Assembly (NCBI GenBank): GCA_024734555.1
Contig: JANPWX010000098.1
Coordinates: forward strand, 927,668-991,667
DNA length: 64,000 bases
Direction of reading: 5' to 3'
DNA from: Trochalopteron elliotii
Lineage: Eukaryota; Chordata; Aves; Passeriformes; Leiothrichidae
Shown: in pieces, positions 1 to 14,434 of the stretch
How the letters are laid out: every line of letters begins with the position of its first letter
How positions within the stretch are numbered: position 1 is the first letter of the stretch
Made by a program: the position numbers and the translations under genes
Notes under the pieces: model-generated
The model's input: only the letters and a program-made list of their open reading frames with translations
Database searches by the model: none
Told to the model about the DNA's origin: nothing

Positions 1-3000
1 CAGTTGTGCTATTTGTTGAAAACAAATTGAGTATGAATGGGAATTCTACACTTTTTTCATTTTATTTCATACACCATGGCACTGCAACTGGCTGAGATTG
101 AGCATCACAGTATTTGATGTCACTGACAGCTCTTCACAATCTTAACCGGCATACTCATTACCTGTGCTGTACTGGCATTCAGGACTTTGCTCTTCATCAC
201 TCACACTACACATTCAAAATATAACAGATTGTATTTTTTTTTCTCAAGAAATATCATTGTAGTTATTTCCAGATACGTTCCTAGATGCGCTTGAGGATGC
301 TTTGCTAAATTTTAGATATTAAGATGGCTCAAGAGAGCCAATCCCTGTCAGGGGTTGTTAAACGGAAGGAGCACAGGTAACATGGGAAAACATTGAGAGA
401 AGTGCTACTTATTCCATGGCCTATTCCAACATGGATTGTATGGTATGTATATTGTACCTATACATCTCCATGCACTATGCATATGTCAGAAGGATAACAT
501 ATGTGTGACTCTGCTGTGCATGTACATACAGAGAGTTGTACCACATCTAGAGCAATGTTTACAACTGTATGTACAGACTTATGCTGGGATTGTCAGCCAT
601 AGTAAACATTGCCATTGATGCCTCATCAGTTGTAACTGGACAGTGAAACTGTGTAAAAGTCTCCTCTGCTTATCTGCAAGAAAAGTTTCCACATCTTTCC
701 TTAGTGCATATTTTTTACAATTGCATTGTCTTTATTTCTGGATATGGTGTTTTCAGTGTATTGACCTGGCTTTTTAGACATTACCCAAAATTTAGAAATG
801 CATGAGCCTATTTCACTTATTGAGCTATTGCATCAAGGCTGCACTAGGTTTGACTACATTACATTACCCAAACTCACACTGCTTTTTTTCAAATAAGAAA
901 AAAAGACCTCTTAGACTAGATTCTATCTAAGTTCATGTGAGAGAAACTCCTATGCCAATGTGAACATCACTGCCAGTTTCTCAACGTTGAAAGAGAAATC
1001 CAGTCACTATCAAACCAGTTTGAGGCAAATGTCACAAACATAAAAAGGCAAGTCACCACTGCAAATTCTTTGATGTAGGAACAGCACTCCTTCCAGTAGA
1101 AATGAGAGGAGAAAAAAATTACCATCCTCCCTCATCCCATCCTATTGCTCTGCCCTTTCTGTTGCATGATATAATACTTTTCATTTGCCTGGCCCATGGG
1201 TGGAATTTTGCAGGTTTTAAAAACCTCATTCACCTGGTAAGACTAAGAAATACCCACTATATCTAGATCACTCACCCCATTCTGGGTTTCCAAACAATAA
1301 ATCCTTGACTGTGTGGTGCTGGCTTAAGGTAATGTCTTATGAAGATGATGATAAAATGATGATTCAGTCTAACAGTGGTGAGGAGAGGTAACTTTTGCCA
1401 AGCTAGTGAAGCTATAAAATTTACGTAACTTGGCAGAAAGTGTGGAAAAAAACCCAAGACATTTAAAGGCTTTATAGATGTGCACATCCTCCTTGCATAA
1501 GGGTGAATAAATGCGTGTAAACAGTGCCCAAAAAAGTTCAGTGTATGAATGACTCTGTGAGCCAAAAGCATGTGTCACCACCAGCTACACTGTTGGCAGA
1601 GCACCCTGACACCCCACTCAGGCCTCTGTGAAGAGATCCTTGTTATAGTGCTCTAGGACTAAATAAAAAGGCCTCAATTTGTAAGCAGGGCTTGTTTTTC
1701 TGGGTGCATATGCATTTTCCAGGAATTTGATGGGAGATTCTTTCTCTCTCCTGGACCAAAGTTATTTAGTGCACTTTCTGGAATGAAAGTACTCTTGAAA
1801 TGAGCTGGTAATCATCACTCAACCATGCCTAACAATCAGAAAAGCAGGGTATATTACTGTTCCAAGAGAATTTAAATTTATTTTTCAATTCATTCATACA
1901 GGCATAGTTAATTTTCTGAAAATACTCAAAAGATCTGAAAAATTTTACACTATCATTTAAATAAAGTCTCTGGACAAGAATCTGATTCCTTATGTAGTTT
2001 CAAAACATCCAGTCTTTTTGAGCCTGTTTTTCTTCTGTATTGAAATCTTTGGGTAACAAAGCAACTGTAGTCAGTCCTGAAATACTGCCTACTCTAGAGA
2101 TGCCAAAGGGATGAGGAAATGGCCAAATGGCCTTTCTTAATTTGTGCTTAATGTGTCCACATTAAGAATTATTGTTATTACTATTGTGGCACAGACTAAA
2201 TAGCACCATGGGGCAAAAGAAATAAGCCAATTAACTTTGAACCCTGCACAGTGCTGCATTCTGCTTATGCAGATACATTACAAGAAACAGGCCTGTGCTG
2301 TATTTCCTGATGTTCAGTACTTTTCTCCACTCATTAGTTCTATCCTTCACATAGATCACTCCCTCCTATTGAACACACCTATCACATATGTTTATTGAAT
2401 ATACCTATTGAATACCCTCCGCCATCAATATAGGAATATGTCATTTCTTTGCATCTGCAAAGCTATATGAAGTCAGATATAGCTGGAGTTAAGCAGCTTT
2501 TATCCTCCATTGGCATGATTTTTTCTGATTCAGAAATACACTCCTTTTGCTTGCCTCATATCACCATTAATGATGTTTATTTTACAAGTGATATTAGGAC
2601 CAAAACTTTCCACTTTTCAGGCTGTAGAAGTACATCTGAGTAAATGTTTTGTTCTTTTATTCAAAATGGGTGTGATTTTTTGGTCACAGGGTAACCTGAA
2701 CAAAATCCTCTGTGTAAAGGACAGAACAGCATTTATCTCCCTCTCTGCCCCTGCACTTCACTGAATATGATGGAAGGTCCTTTCAGGTCCTTTCACTTGT
2801 TTTCAAAACAGTACAGCTACATTACGTAGTTGCATATTTCTCCTGCTGTGAGACAGGAAGGATCAGCAAGGATGAAAAATGCAAGAGACTTAAACTAATG
2901 TGCACAGATGCCACTTTTGGTTTTGTTTTATTTTGGTTTTTAGTCTCTGCAATGCATCTTGACTGACACAGAATCCATCAGTAGAGGTGAAATATAAAGA

Positions 3001-3617
3001 CTAAGGATGGACAGCTGCTCTCAAAAGCAAGCTGCAAAGGGATGGATCATTGAAGTCCATGTACTAAGTGCACACAAGAGCTCTTAGTTTAAGCTGTAAA
3101 AAGCCTGAATTACAATTCATTGCTTTCTAAAAGAAGTTAGAAAATGATGAATATAACGTAAAGTTTTATAGTTGTAAGATGTAGATGTTAGAAGATGTCA
3201 GTTAAGGAGATGTCTTTTTTTAATATGAATTATTCTTGGGTTTCTCGAGGTGTCCCATCACCCAGTTGCCTCTTAACCCAATTCCTCTTGCCTCAAATCT
3301 GACCAGCAGTCATGGGACTTCTGCCTCACAGGAAGTTGGAACTGAACTCCTGCCCCTGCCACCCCACAGCAGGAAGGGTGTGGGCCACACCAGTCAAGTT
3401 GTTACAAGAAAGAGCCATAAGCTTCCTGCTTCTATTTGGAGATAGTGGGTATTTTTGTGATAGAAATAGAGATAACATTGCAGGAATCTGATGAATATAT
3501 TTTATGTGTTTCCTGATATGTTCCTATTACTTAAAAGTTTTCCCTTGTGCTGGTTATGGAGCAAAACAAGTCACAGAGACAATATCTGAATACATACTTC
3601 TAAGGCTTGAAAATTTA

Positions 3618-3647
3618 AAATAAATTGACTTTTTTGTCAATTTATTT
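3618..3647. repeat. Perfect inverted repeat, 12-bp arms, T6 loop
   Basis: The left arm AAATAAATTGAC (3618-3629) and right arm GTCAATTTATTT (3636-3647) flank six T. The arms are AT-rich, so chance formation is more likely than for the hairpin at 17889. Confidence 0.88.
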
Positions 3648-4444
3648 ATTTTATCAAAGCCTAAAGCCTGTTGCTTTCTGATTTTGAAATATATGGAGAA
3701 ATTGCATGCAGTAATTAAGCATCTCAGAAATAGGTTTCATGAAAAGGAATTTGGAATTATAAAACTGATTTTCTTCAGTAAAACTAGTGGAGCTGAATGT
3801 ACTGTTATCTCATAAAATAACAGGAAACAGTAGAAAGGAGCCCCTCAACTTCTTCTGTGTAAAAAGACAGTGTTTGAGCATTCAGTCAAAATCTGGTGTC
3901 TATTGACCTAGTCATAGCTACCCATTCAGGTACTAGACATAATATTAATATTTTTTAAATTATTGGCCAAGTTGATCTTTTTTTGATAACACCTATCTTA
4001 CTGTACAGCAATGTTTCTGCCAAGTAATTAAATTCTACATCTTGGTAAGCTCTCAGAAAGAATAATTGGCCCTAGCTCATATTGATAGCAGTTTGCAAAA
4101 CACTAGCACAGTAACTGGAAGAATAGAGGCAGATAATGATGAAGAGTAATAGTTTTCCTTGGCTTCAGTGTTTTAAAGGAACATTCCCTTTTGCAGCTAA
4201 TAAAAATGGGAGTAAGAGGAGATGTACTGCCACCATTGCAGTCCTGAGAGCAGATGGTGGATGGCTGTGTGTTGGTAGAAAAATTAATACATCGGTCCAG
4301 GTCAAGTGTCCCACGAAGGCTCACATTTCTCCTTTCACTGCGTGGGTATCAGCCCAAAATGTGCTGTCAAAACTTGGCTCCCACTGAACTATCACAGTGG
4401 AACATTGTGCCCTTAGGAGATTTTCTCCTGCCAAGATGCTTACC

Positions 4445-4468
4445 TTTTTTTTTTTTTTTTTTTTTTTT
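4445..4468. repeat. Poly-T run of 24
   Basis: Twenty-four uninterrupted T follow CTTACC and precede GACTCTCC. I see no retroposon body adjoining it. Confidence 0.97.
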
Positions 4469-5387
4469 GACTCTCCACAGAAAACTAATCAGGTGGCACC
4501 TTCCCGTGTGGAAATTTCCTTGCAAATACATTACTGTAATCTACAAATGATTTTTACCCTGTAAGCCCCTGATAACAATTGCATTAATATAAGCAGATAA
4601 ACTCATTTCTTTAGTTGCTGCTCATAGAGTGGCTTGCTAGTTAAGATAAAAAGCAAATTATGGGATATAAAAGACATATCTGATTGTACAGTAATACACT
4701 GTGTGCCAAGCAGTCGGTGAGGTAAGGTTTACATAACTGCTAGATGTTGCTTGAACTTTTGAGATATATTTCCATGTTATTTTTTTTCTCTCAGGAGCCA
4801 AAACAGGGGCAGAACACAGAGCAAGCAATTAAGAGAAATGCAATTGTTTTGATTGAAGTAATTTGGGATTAGAAGTTGCAAGAGGGGTAAACAATTGAGA
4901 AAGTGTTCAGAAATCTTCGTTGTGTAGATGTTTTCCTTTGGAGAAACTGTCCTTCCATTCAGTCTGGGAGGACTCCCCTTAGGTGCGGATTTGTAGAAGG
5001 AAATTTCAACTCCAGTCATATGCTATAATATTCTTTGACTGCTATTAATTCACTTAATGACCCAGTGTGTTGCTCATTGAAATTGCTCTGTGCTCTCTTA
5101 GCGACAGTGAAAAACAGCCTTTTCTGGGGGCTGATCCAAGCTCAGCTCCAGCTGATGGAAAGGCTCCCTCTATGCTTCTGAAATAAACATTTTTCCCCAG
5201 AAAAGCAGGAGGCAGCCGGCTCCTGCACCGTAATGTGAGGCTGGATTATGTGGCCTCTTATCAGCATTACAGACCTCCACTTGTGTGCCCCCCACCTTGC
5301 ACTCCCTGGGCATGAGCCTGCAAAGAAATTCTCTTGGGAAACATAGAGCAAACAGAGCACGCCACTCCCAGCCATTTTCATACCTGT

Positions 5388-5389
<2 letters not shown>

Positions 5390-5435
<46 letters not shown>

Positions 5436-5453
5436 ATGTATATATATATATAT
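5390..5453. repeat. Composite (TA)n-(TG)n-(TA)n microsatellite
   Basis: About 15 AT/TA units (5390-5419) are followed by about eight TG units (5419-5435), an interrupting TATG, and a second run of TA to 5452. The tyrosine/isoleucine and valine/cysteine/histidine-rich ORFs crossing it on both strands are repeat artefacts. Confidence 0.98.
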
Positions 5454-8400
5454 CTCCTTCCAATTCCCTTCCTGCTGCCCAATGACAGCATATTCACACA
5501 ACAAAAAGAGTGGCTTCTAAAAATTTTTCCAGCTGAATTGTAGACTGCAGTGGTCTTTATTGCCAATAACATTAGAGAAAAATGGAAATGAGGAATTGCA
5601 CAGCTCTGCCCTGTTTATGACTCCTTTTCTTCCTTTCTCATTCAAATGATGTACACAGAACATTTATTTGTTTGGAGGAAGGATTGTGGATTACTGGTGC
5701 AGCATTCTGATAGATGTTTTAACATATTCAGAGAAGAGAAAAATCTCACAAATAGTCATCTTGGATTTCTTTTTTATTTCTCACTGAATTCATCGCAGGC
5801 AGTTTAAGACTCACCTCTGCACAAGTGTCTTCCTGTATTTTTGACAATTGAGCAATTTTCTCACATCTGCCAGTTTGCTTAAATTTCTTTCTTTACCTGT
5901 CTTTTCACTAATGGTTTCTGAATTAAGAAGCCTTTGCCTTTTTGCTGGTGCACAGAGTCTGTTTGCACCAGCCTCAGTTTAAGTTATCAGAGTGATCCAG
6001 CTGCAGTACGAATTTTCTCCACCCTTACCTTATTTTGCTGATTGAATTAAACCTTTGGTGTTCTCAATTACCACATACTCAACAGCCAAGGAGATTTGGG
6101 CAATGCTTTTAATCTTCATAATATTTAATAAAGTAATCATGCGCATATAATTGAGATGTTAAAAATGCCAATTCATAATCCATCCCATTGCTTCAAAGTA
6201 CCATATCAAATATGTTTTCCTGTTAGTTGTGGAAGCAAATGTCAGTGCATAGGCAGGACTAGCAATGTAGTCTATAATAATATCTAATACAAAAGACATA
6301 TTCTTCAAATACTTCATTAAATAATTTGACCTAATTCATCCTGGCTAAACAGACTTAGTTTAGCTCAATCCTGCTGTTAAGCTCTCTTCAAAATTCTCAT
6401 TAGCATCAATGGAAATTCTAGACAGAGCAGATAAATCAGTCTCTCATTATAGGACTGATAAATAACACTTTGGGTTTATATTTCTAGTTAATAAATGTAA
6501 TCAAATTATTTAAAATATAAACACTCAAAGCCTGTTCTGTGCCCTCAGGGAACCCCTTTATCCCACTGCAGCAAAGCTGCATATAGCAGGATAAATTCCA
6601 CTAATACAGTCAAAAATATATGGGTGTATATGAATAAACAGCTTAAAAAAAATCATACTGTAAATGATGTGATTGAGTGAAACTGTATGTATATTTTTAA
6701 GTCTTCAGAATAGTTGAAGTTTTAACTTATTTCAAATTTTTAAGTTGAAATCTATTCATATTTGGGAATTTTGTACAACCTTGTAAAGTTAAATACTATG
6801 TCACTGTAATTTATTTTTGTTGTCATATATTGACACATGCTCATTTATATATGAAGTGTACTGTTTATCAATTGCTTCTAAGGCAGCAATAAAAACATGA
6901 AAGTTGTTCTCATTTTCCTGTCACAGCTGTCATTTATATCCAGTACATTATTTTAGTGCTTTTAATTCTGTCCCTTACTAAAACAGATAGTGTATTGAGT
7001 TCTTAAATATATGTCTTCCAGTTCTCAGTGAATACATGGGCTGTTCTTGCCTGTACAGCTGTGAGAACTTGGGGATACCCTTTGCAGAAGTCCTGGAAAG
7101 GGATTGCCCCTTCGGTGCATCATGCCAAGAGGACATCAGAAAGTGAAGGGAAACAAAAAGTCAGAACTCCTTCTCTTTTCCTACAAAGTTTGTTTTTACT
7201 TTGTAACTGAAAGTTTCCACATCAAGCAGGTGTCCTTTCAGGCTCTCTGAAGTGTGGGACATTCAGACCTCTTACAACAATTAAATGTGGGTCAAAGTTG
7301 CAGAGCACCTTAAAGTATCAGTCCCACTGTTGAGATTTGATTCAGTAAAATAGTACTTCTCCAGTTTCCTTTCATCTTGAAGAAAAGGCATTAGAACTTC
7401 TCTCCACAAGCACAACCTGTAGAGGTCTAAAGTACTTTCCTCACCTTGTACGCTATGGCACGTACCTGCAAATTCACAGCCATTTGGAATGGTTGCACAA
7501 TTCCAGCTTTTTCTTTGGTCCAGCCAGAGGCCAGGTGTGTAATAGGGTGCAAAATGTATGTTCCATACATCAAGGACCACTAGTTACTATGAAATGCAAT
7601 CATTTGCAGACATTGAAGTTTTGTATCTACAGCCACAATAAAAAAGAAGGCATGGGAGGAATGAACTTATCTGGAGGGGTTTCCTCCAGTGATTCAACTT
7701 CTCTTTCTCTTTGCTGATCTGAGGAATATAAATGTTCCTAGAACTAGAAACAATAAATTTCACTTTATATGATGTTCTCTGCAATAAAGTGCTAGAGGAA
7801 ATAGATAAAATAGAAAAAGACAAAGACAAGGCCCTGGACATCAACCACACATAATAGAAAAGGGAAATTAATGTTGTGAAATGGGTGTGTTTGCTTTTTA
7901 TAGTAACTGCAAAGGTGGATTATTTTCTTCTTATATGTCATTTGGTGTCTGCTTGTGTCATGAGCCTTTCTTTTTCATCACCATAAAATTTCACCTGTCC
8001 GTTTTCCTTCCTTTCGTTACAGGATGGAGTAGATTTATTGTCACCCTTTCAGGAATGATTGTGAACTGTGGATCACAGAATAACTCAAGCAGCTGGAGCA
8101 CAGCTGGATACAGCAAGCAGCTGAGGGTGCCACTCCTCCAGGCTGATCTACAGTGAGCTGCTTTTGCCAGGCTCAGGAGGGAGATGAGCGGCGACACACA
8201 CGCTCCCAGTTACAGCTGAAAATGTAACACTCCACCCAGATCAGTAGTACCTTCACAGCTGATACAAACTGACCTATTCATGCTGTAAGAGAGGAAATAA
8301 AGAGGGGAGAGAAGGGAGCTTGGATTTTTCTTGTAGTACCTTGTGTGGCTGGAAGGGGCTGGTAAAGTTTGCTTGGCACAGGCTAAAAGAAGGCCTGGCT

Positions 8401-11400
8401 ATCGGGATTCTAGGGAAAGACCTGTCTTGAAAAGTCTTGTTACTGCATTCAAAGGTCAATTGCTTCAAGTAAGCCTAAGTAGTTATAGATTAAAATCCTG
8501 GATTAAAGTTTCAAAGGTGCTTTTAAGCATATCTAAAGAAACTCTGGATTGGGACTAAAGTAAACTCCTGATGCATGTATCTTGTAGTTGTATAGTCCAA
8601 CTCCTGGTCAGAAGCCCCGATAATAGCCCTTATGAATCTATTAATTCCTAATTCTCTGAACATTCTCAGTCTTCTCTTTAATGCAAAGGACTCTGTGCTA
8701 CCTGAATTACAAGTATCATTCAGGGTGCTTTATCAAATAAAACAGTAGGCTATGTCCTGTAACCAGTTATACCTGCCACTATGGTACATAAATATGGTAA
8801 ATACATTTGCTCGCTGAAATAAGAATATGTAAAATCACAAACACTTTCCTCTAGCCAGCAAGCTGTTTCCTGATGATGCTTTCAAAATGGAAATTTACTT
8901 CTGCTTCATTGTACAAATATCCATATACTGTGTTTTTTCAGTATTTTTGTCAGGCAGCTGATGCAACTCTTCACAGCTTTTTGGCTATGCTACTTAATGC
9001 AAGTAGATGTGAATTCTAGTGAGTTGTATCTTCTCTGAAGCTGTTTATTCTGTCATGAAGTAGTAAGTCAGCAGGGAAGCATGGGAAGTTGATTTATTGT
9101 AAAGGTTTAACAGCAATATTTTTTTACTTCCATTCAGCTGAGGTCAAAGAAAAAGTAATACAGTTCTTAATGCTGCTCAAACAGAACCTGAGAGTATGTT
9201 AGTCCCAAAGTTACCACACACTTTCTTACTGTTTCTTCAGCAAGGATTTGCATTATCATTAGTTAAATAGTCTTGTTGCTCTGAAATATGGTGGATAGGT
9301 TTCTTTTTGTAGCTAAGAAATATGGCTACTTAGCAGATTTTTACATGGCTTAAATTAAAATGTGCTTATCTTGGAGAAAGAAAAGATGGGATTTTTTCCC
9401 CCAAAAAATATCCACTGGGGATACAAAGCAAAAGCAACACAAAAATCTCCAGTTAATATGATGCAAATAACAACTCCTCAATTTTATTTTCTGTGCTTTT
9501 TTGCAGTTTTAAGGATTTGTCATCTTGATTGTAGGCAGTCTGAAAGATAATTACCTTAATTGTTCTACAAAAAACAAGCTAGGAGGGATCTTGCACAGTA
9601 TTAATGTGCCATGCTTTTGGATTATTTGAATAGAGTATGAAAACAATTGCATGAGTCCCTTGGATTTATTAATTATGTGATCAAAAGATTTTAGAAATGA
9701 AGAAATAAACTGCCTCTTGCTTCTCCTGCCTATAACAATAAATGTCTACAGATGCTGTGGAAACGGTGCCTTTTTTTCTTCACTGCACATAGCAAGTTGT
9801 GAAGTTTGTGAAGATTTTGCCAAATATCTATTCCTCTTGATATGCATGAGGACTGGGGGCAGGACAGGAGTCCACAAACACTGATCCAATCCATACAGGA
9901 AAGAAGTCTGTACATTGCTTTGACCATAGCAGTGTTCCCTTTGGAAACTTGGTGGAAAAACAGGGAAAAATGAGGACTAGATATAACTGCTAACAAGAGA
10001 GATCTACTGAGTGCAGAGAGAAGGATGATATGGAGCATCCACAGTTATATGCATACTAATGGTTTTATTATGTTTTTTATTATTCAGAATTATTGTAGCT
10101 GTATAGTACTAAAATGAGTCTGAGCTCGCTGCCTTGCTTTTGAAGCTGTGCACTCTTTGCCAGCATCTTTCCTTGTGAGGATAAAGACCAGTATCTTGTT
10201 GAACTGGAGGGAAGGGGGGGAAAAAGAAAGGATGGTGCATGAAAGAAAATAATCCGGGACTTTCATGGATTTAATTTTAAGTAATAATATCGGATTCAGC
10301 AGCTGTTTTTTGACTTAAATTGTAATGAAATTATTTTTTCCTAATTTTCAAGCCTAAGTCTGATCCCTCCTGAATAGGAATGTATTTTGCAGTAATAGAA
10401 CATATAAAATGCCCAGCCTTTCACATTTATGTTTAGGAAAATAAGGAGAATGGCTAGATAGTAGATGGTTAATTGAGATGGAATATATACAATGATAAGA
10501 ACTATTTAATTGAAATGAAAATTAACTGCAAAGATATAGGAAGCATACATGGAGACCAAGTCTATTATATTGCAGACTGGTTCTGTTACAGAAAGCAAGG
10601 CAAAATAACATCTTGTCTTCAGTCTTCTGATCATTCTCGTAATTTTTGAGTGGTTTGAATTCTCTATCTGTCAATATGGGGTGTTGTTAACCTTGTTTTG
10701 AATGCCTTTTTCAGAGGAGACCAAAAAGGGAAGGAGCTGCAAAAGCATCAGACAAATAACCCTTCTCTGCTGTGAATAACAGGCCTTCATTCATAGGTCA
10801 ATCTCCCATCTGCTGCAGAGTAGTGTGTGGAGCACCCATGAGGCTCAGTGAGTGGTCTAACAACAGCTGACTTCCAGTTGCTGGTAGTTTCTTGTCAGCA
10901 GACTTATTTACCTGACTGGCAGATCGTGTAATCTACATGTGATCACTTTCCTCAAGAATTCCTTCATATTGCAGATATTCACTATTTTAATGACATAATA
11001 TTAATTTTTAAAGAATTTTAAAACCTGACTTCCAGCTATTGTTATCTAGTAACAGTCCAGTACTACAGCATAGAATGGTTAAAGCAATGGATTAAACAAG
11101 GGTTGGTTAAGTTAAATTTTCTATCAGTTCATCTACTATTTTTGTGAAGTCACAGGAACAGGGCAAAAGTCTTTTATAAATGGGATATTTTGAGCTAACT
11201 GAGCTGAAGACGGGACAGCCAAAAATTAGGGGAGGTGAGGGAAATTAAACTTAACTGGAATGGTTTAATCCTGAAAGATTTTGACTTCTTTCCTGCTATA
11301 TGAGGGAGATTCTTAGTGGATTAGATTCTGAAGCTGCTTTCAAGCTAGGACAGTGACTCCAAATGGGCAAGGTAAAATTACAGCCCAAAAATTGGAAGCA

Positions 11401-14400
11401 GTGGTGCTTTGCTACACAGGGGATGCCTGCCAGCTCAGGTGTCACACAAAGCACAAAGAGGTCTGGCTGTTCTGCTGAGCTCACTCTCTTGCAAGCAGGG
11501 GACTGGGTTATTGTCATCAGCCACAAGTGTATGGGATGGGAGGAGGATTGGTTATATGCCATACGTGGGCATCATCTCTGATTATGTATGAAGACTATAC
11601 AGACCATTATTCTGTCATAAGGAGCAAAACAGATAACATCATGACTAGTAAATGTGTGCAACACCTGGGGATAGAGCACACTCTCTCAGCACCTCTTTAC
11701 TCAGAGCTCAGTGGTTGCAGCTCTTACATGCTTTAGAACGACTGTCACTACTAAATAGTTTGCTGCTTGTGGTTTAGCTTTTGTGGGACATGTAATACTG
11801 GAGTCAAGAATTATCCAAAGAGAGAAGGTAAGTGATATATCATTCAAGACAATCAAGGACCAAAGGTTGTGAAGCTCCAGATGATGTTGAAGAGAGCATC
11901 AGTAGGAATGGATGCTTGGCAGTGATTTCTCCAGCACATCCATAAGTTCTGCTGGTATACTTGCTTTCAAATCAGACCTTGCTCACATCCAGCCAGCTTG
12001 GTTCAGTGAAGTGAAGGTGCATCATTCAGCAGTGGGCTGTGTGGTCCCCTGTTGTAGTGCTTCACGTAAGTTTCTCTGGAAACTCCTATGCCACTTTCAG
12101 CACCTCTGTGTTAGGTAAAACTCTTACATTCAAGCCTAAGTTACCATTTTAAAGTGTCTTGTACATGTTCAAGTAAAACATACAGAGTTATGCAAGATTA
12201 CAAACTCTGTTTTCAATTACACCTGTGAGATACGAATTTGATCACTGCCAAAGTTTGGCCCATGTTAAGCCCTGAGGCTTTGGTGTGACACTAATTGTAA
12301 GAAGAGGATAAGGCTGATTACAGCAGAGTAAACTGACCTAGTAAGAGAAACCAGATCCTTTAATCCTGTAAACATGAAGATCATTTAGTTGCTAACACGG
12401 TTGTTCTTGTGGAGGGAGTGGCAGATGGCCATGTAGTCTCAAACACGATTCCAGTTTCACAGATAACATGTCACAGAAGTGACGCCGTTTGCCTAGGATC
12501 CTAAACCAAGCTGGTGGCTGTAGCCCTACATGCCAGCCTAGTGAGAGCCCAGTGAGGCACATGATGTGGATCTTTGGGTTTGGTACAATAGGTGTTTTGT
12601 GAAGAAGGAGATAAGAGACCCTAGCCCTAGCTGGACAAAATTTTGTGGGGGTGAAGTAGTTTTTCCCAGTAAGAATCATTCTGTCCAAGACTATGTTGGA
12701 CTTCCTACTGTTAAAATCACTGAGTGGGGCTGTAGCTGCCCACACTGAGCAGCCTGTGGTGAATGGCAGTAAAACAGCCCCAGAAGGAAATAGAAATCAG
12801 ACAATGTGGTTCTGGAGCAAAGCAGAGCTGTTAGCCATGCAACTGGAGTAGGCACTGCTCAGTATAATGGGCTTTTGGACCTGGGGGACTGTGTGGTCCC
12901 AACAGCAGCTTTAGTCTGCAGAAATGTTGCACAGCAAAGGTGAAGAGTCAGTGGTATGACCTAAGAAAAAAGAAAGCAAAGGAAAATGTGTCTTGATTAT
13001 CAGAGAAAAGGTGAAAGACTGCCTTTAAAAACATCCTTGATATTAGACTCTTGGTTATGCCAGAAGGCAAGAACCTGTAGTTTTCTCAGAACACACAAAA
13101 ATCAGAAGTAAATCAGAATTGGTGTCTGCAGTATTGAGCAGAAAAAGGCTATTGGCCAGATAAACATGGTCTTCCCCCTGAACTTATACATTCTGTTTAA
13201 TTATTCCTTCCTCTCTGTAAATGTTTACTTTTAGTTTTACAGTGTTTAGTTATAATGCATTCTTTGGACACGGGTATTGTGGGATTTTTTTGTGTTAATA
13301 CTACAACAGCAAGAGACTGCAATTTCTGTTTTGTTTTCATATGATTAACAGAGAGCAGCAAAAAACTTAAATAAAAATATTCCATTTTTAATCATACTTG
13401 GAAACTTCTTTTTGTGTGCAGATATATACATGAGGGGGTTTTTTGCAAGATAACTCCAAAGCCTATGATATCATTTAGTGCATGTCAGTATTTATTAAGG
13501 CTGGGCACTCCTACTCACAAAGCATTAGCCACCTCATTACACATGCATTAAGAGAACAGGTTTTGGTAAGAGACAGCATCACATGCCTTCCTTGATAAAT
13601 GACATGTGCCTTGGGAAAAGTCCTGTCAGATATGGGAAATGTATGGCAGATGTCTGGGAGCTGCTCTGTGAGCAGCCTAGTGCTGCTGATTAAAACTCCA
13701 CTAAATTGTATTAGCAAGTAGGTTTGCTATTGCCAACAAGAAATGAAATCTTTCAGAATCAGACACCTATGACAATATCCAGAGCAGAATTGTTTATATG
13801 TGACAGGGCAGAGGAGCTATTCCATTTCAATAAGGAAGAAATCTATGCAAGCATTGTGGCAGCCAAGGTCTGACCTTACAGAAACACTCTGACAACCAGT
13901 AATGTAAGCAGGCTTCCTCTGAACATTTTGGGAAAGAATGATATCAAGTGAAGGCAAGCTGTGCGATTTGCACACCCTATTTGCAGTTATGCCTATGCAC
14001 CACAGTGAAGGCATTTGCTTATTAACAGCACAACTGAGGTAAGAATTTGGCTATGGGACTCAAGTGGAGACCTTTGCAAGCAGCCACAGGGAAAGGATGG
14101 TGTGACAAGGAGAGCGTGCTGAGTTTCACAAAAGCCTCCCAACAGCCATGAGAGAGGCAGCAGGGACTGTCTGCCTTGCCTGATAAGGGACAATGCCTTA
14201 TGTAAACTTAGATCAAAATAATGCTCTTGTCAATCTATAGCAGTGCTAGCTTTACAAAACTCAGTAGTGAGAGAATTAAATCTCTGTGACATTTCTTTTC
14301 AATCCCTGAGGCTAGAAGATTTGGCTCAAAGCAGAGTTGTCTACTGGTTAGCAGAATTATTCTGAGGTTACATTTGAAAACATGTCACTTTAATTGTATT

Positions 14401-14434
14401 CCTGAAGCTGAATCCCTCCATTTTTAATGGAGAT
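5454..14434. other. Non-coding stretch
   Basis: It contains the candidate AATAAA at 6888 and otherwise unremarkable AT-rich sequence. The 117-codon minus-strand frame at 12392-12745 begins at GTG, not ATG, and shows no family similarity. I see nothing else to annotate. Confidence 0.6.
6888..6893 (+). terminator. Candidate polyadenylation signal AATAAA
   Basis: AATAAA in the context GCAGCAATAAAAACATG is followed 10-30 bases later by a G/T-rich stretch (GTTGTTCTCATTTTCCTGTC). The preceding 900 bases are AT-rich, without long ORFs and 3' UTR-like in texture. In vertebrates the gene upstream of FMN2 on the same strand is CHRM3, which has a long 3' UTR, so this could be its end. That link is inference; AATAAA is common in AT-rich DNA. 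Confidence 0.15.

Larger units (their letters stand above)
1..5389. other. Non-coding AT-rich flank
   Basis: I see no supportable gene. ORFs are below 100 codons and look random. The stretch holds the T24 run and the T6-loop inverted repeat. It could belong to the long 3' UTR or downstream flank of an upstream + strand gene, but no coding sequence of CHRM3 is visible. Confidence 0.6.

Noticed and set aside
5142..5572. Overlapping ORFs on both strands rich in Tyr/Ile/His/Thr
   Set aside because: They are translations of the TA/TG microsatellite at 5390-5453.
8590..8640. Possible second CR1 remnant (AGTCCAACTCCTGG)
   Set aside because: Only about 14 bases resemble CR1; the flanking sequence does not continue the consensus and there is no tail repeat.
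12392..12745. 117-codon minus-strand open frame
   Set aside because: It starts at GTG rather than ATG and resembles nothing known to me.
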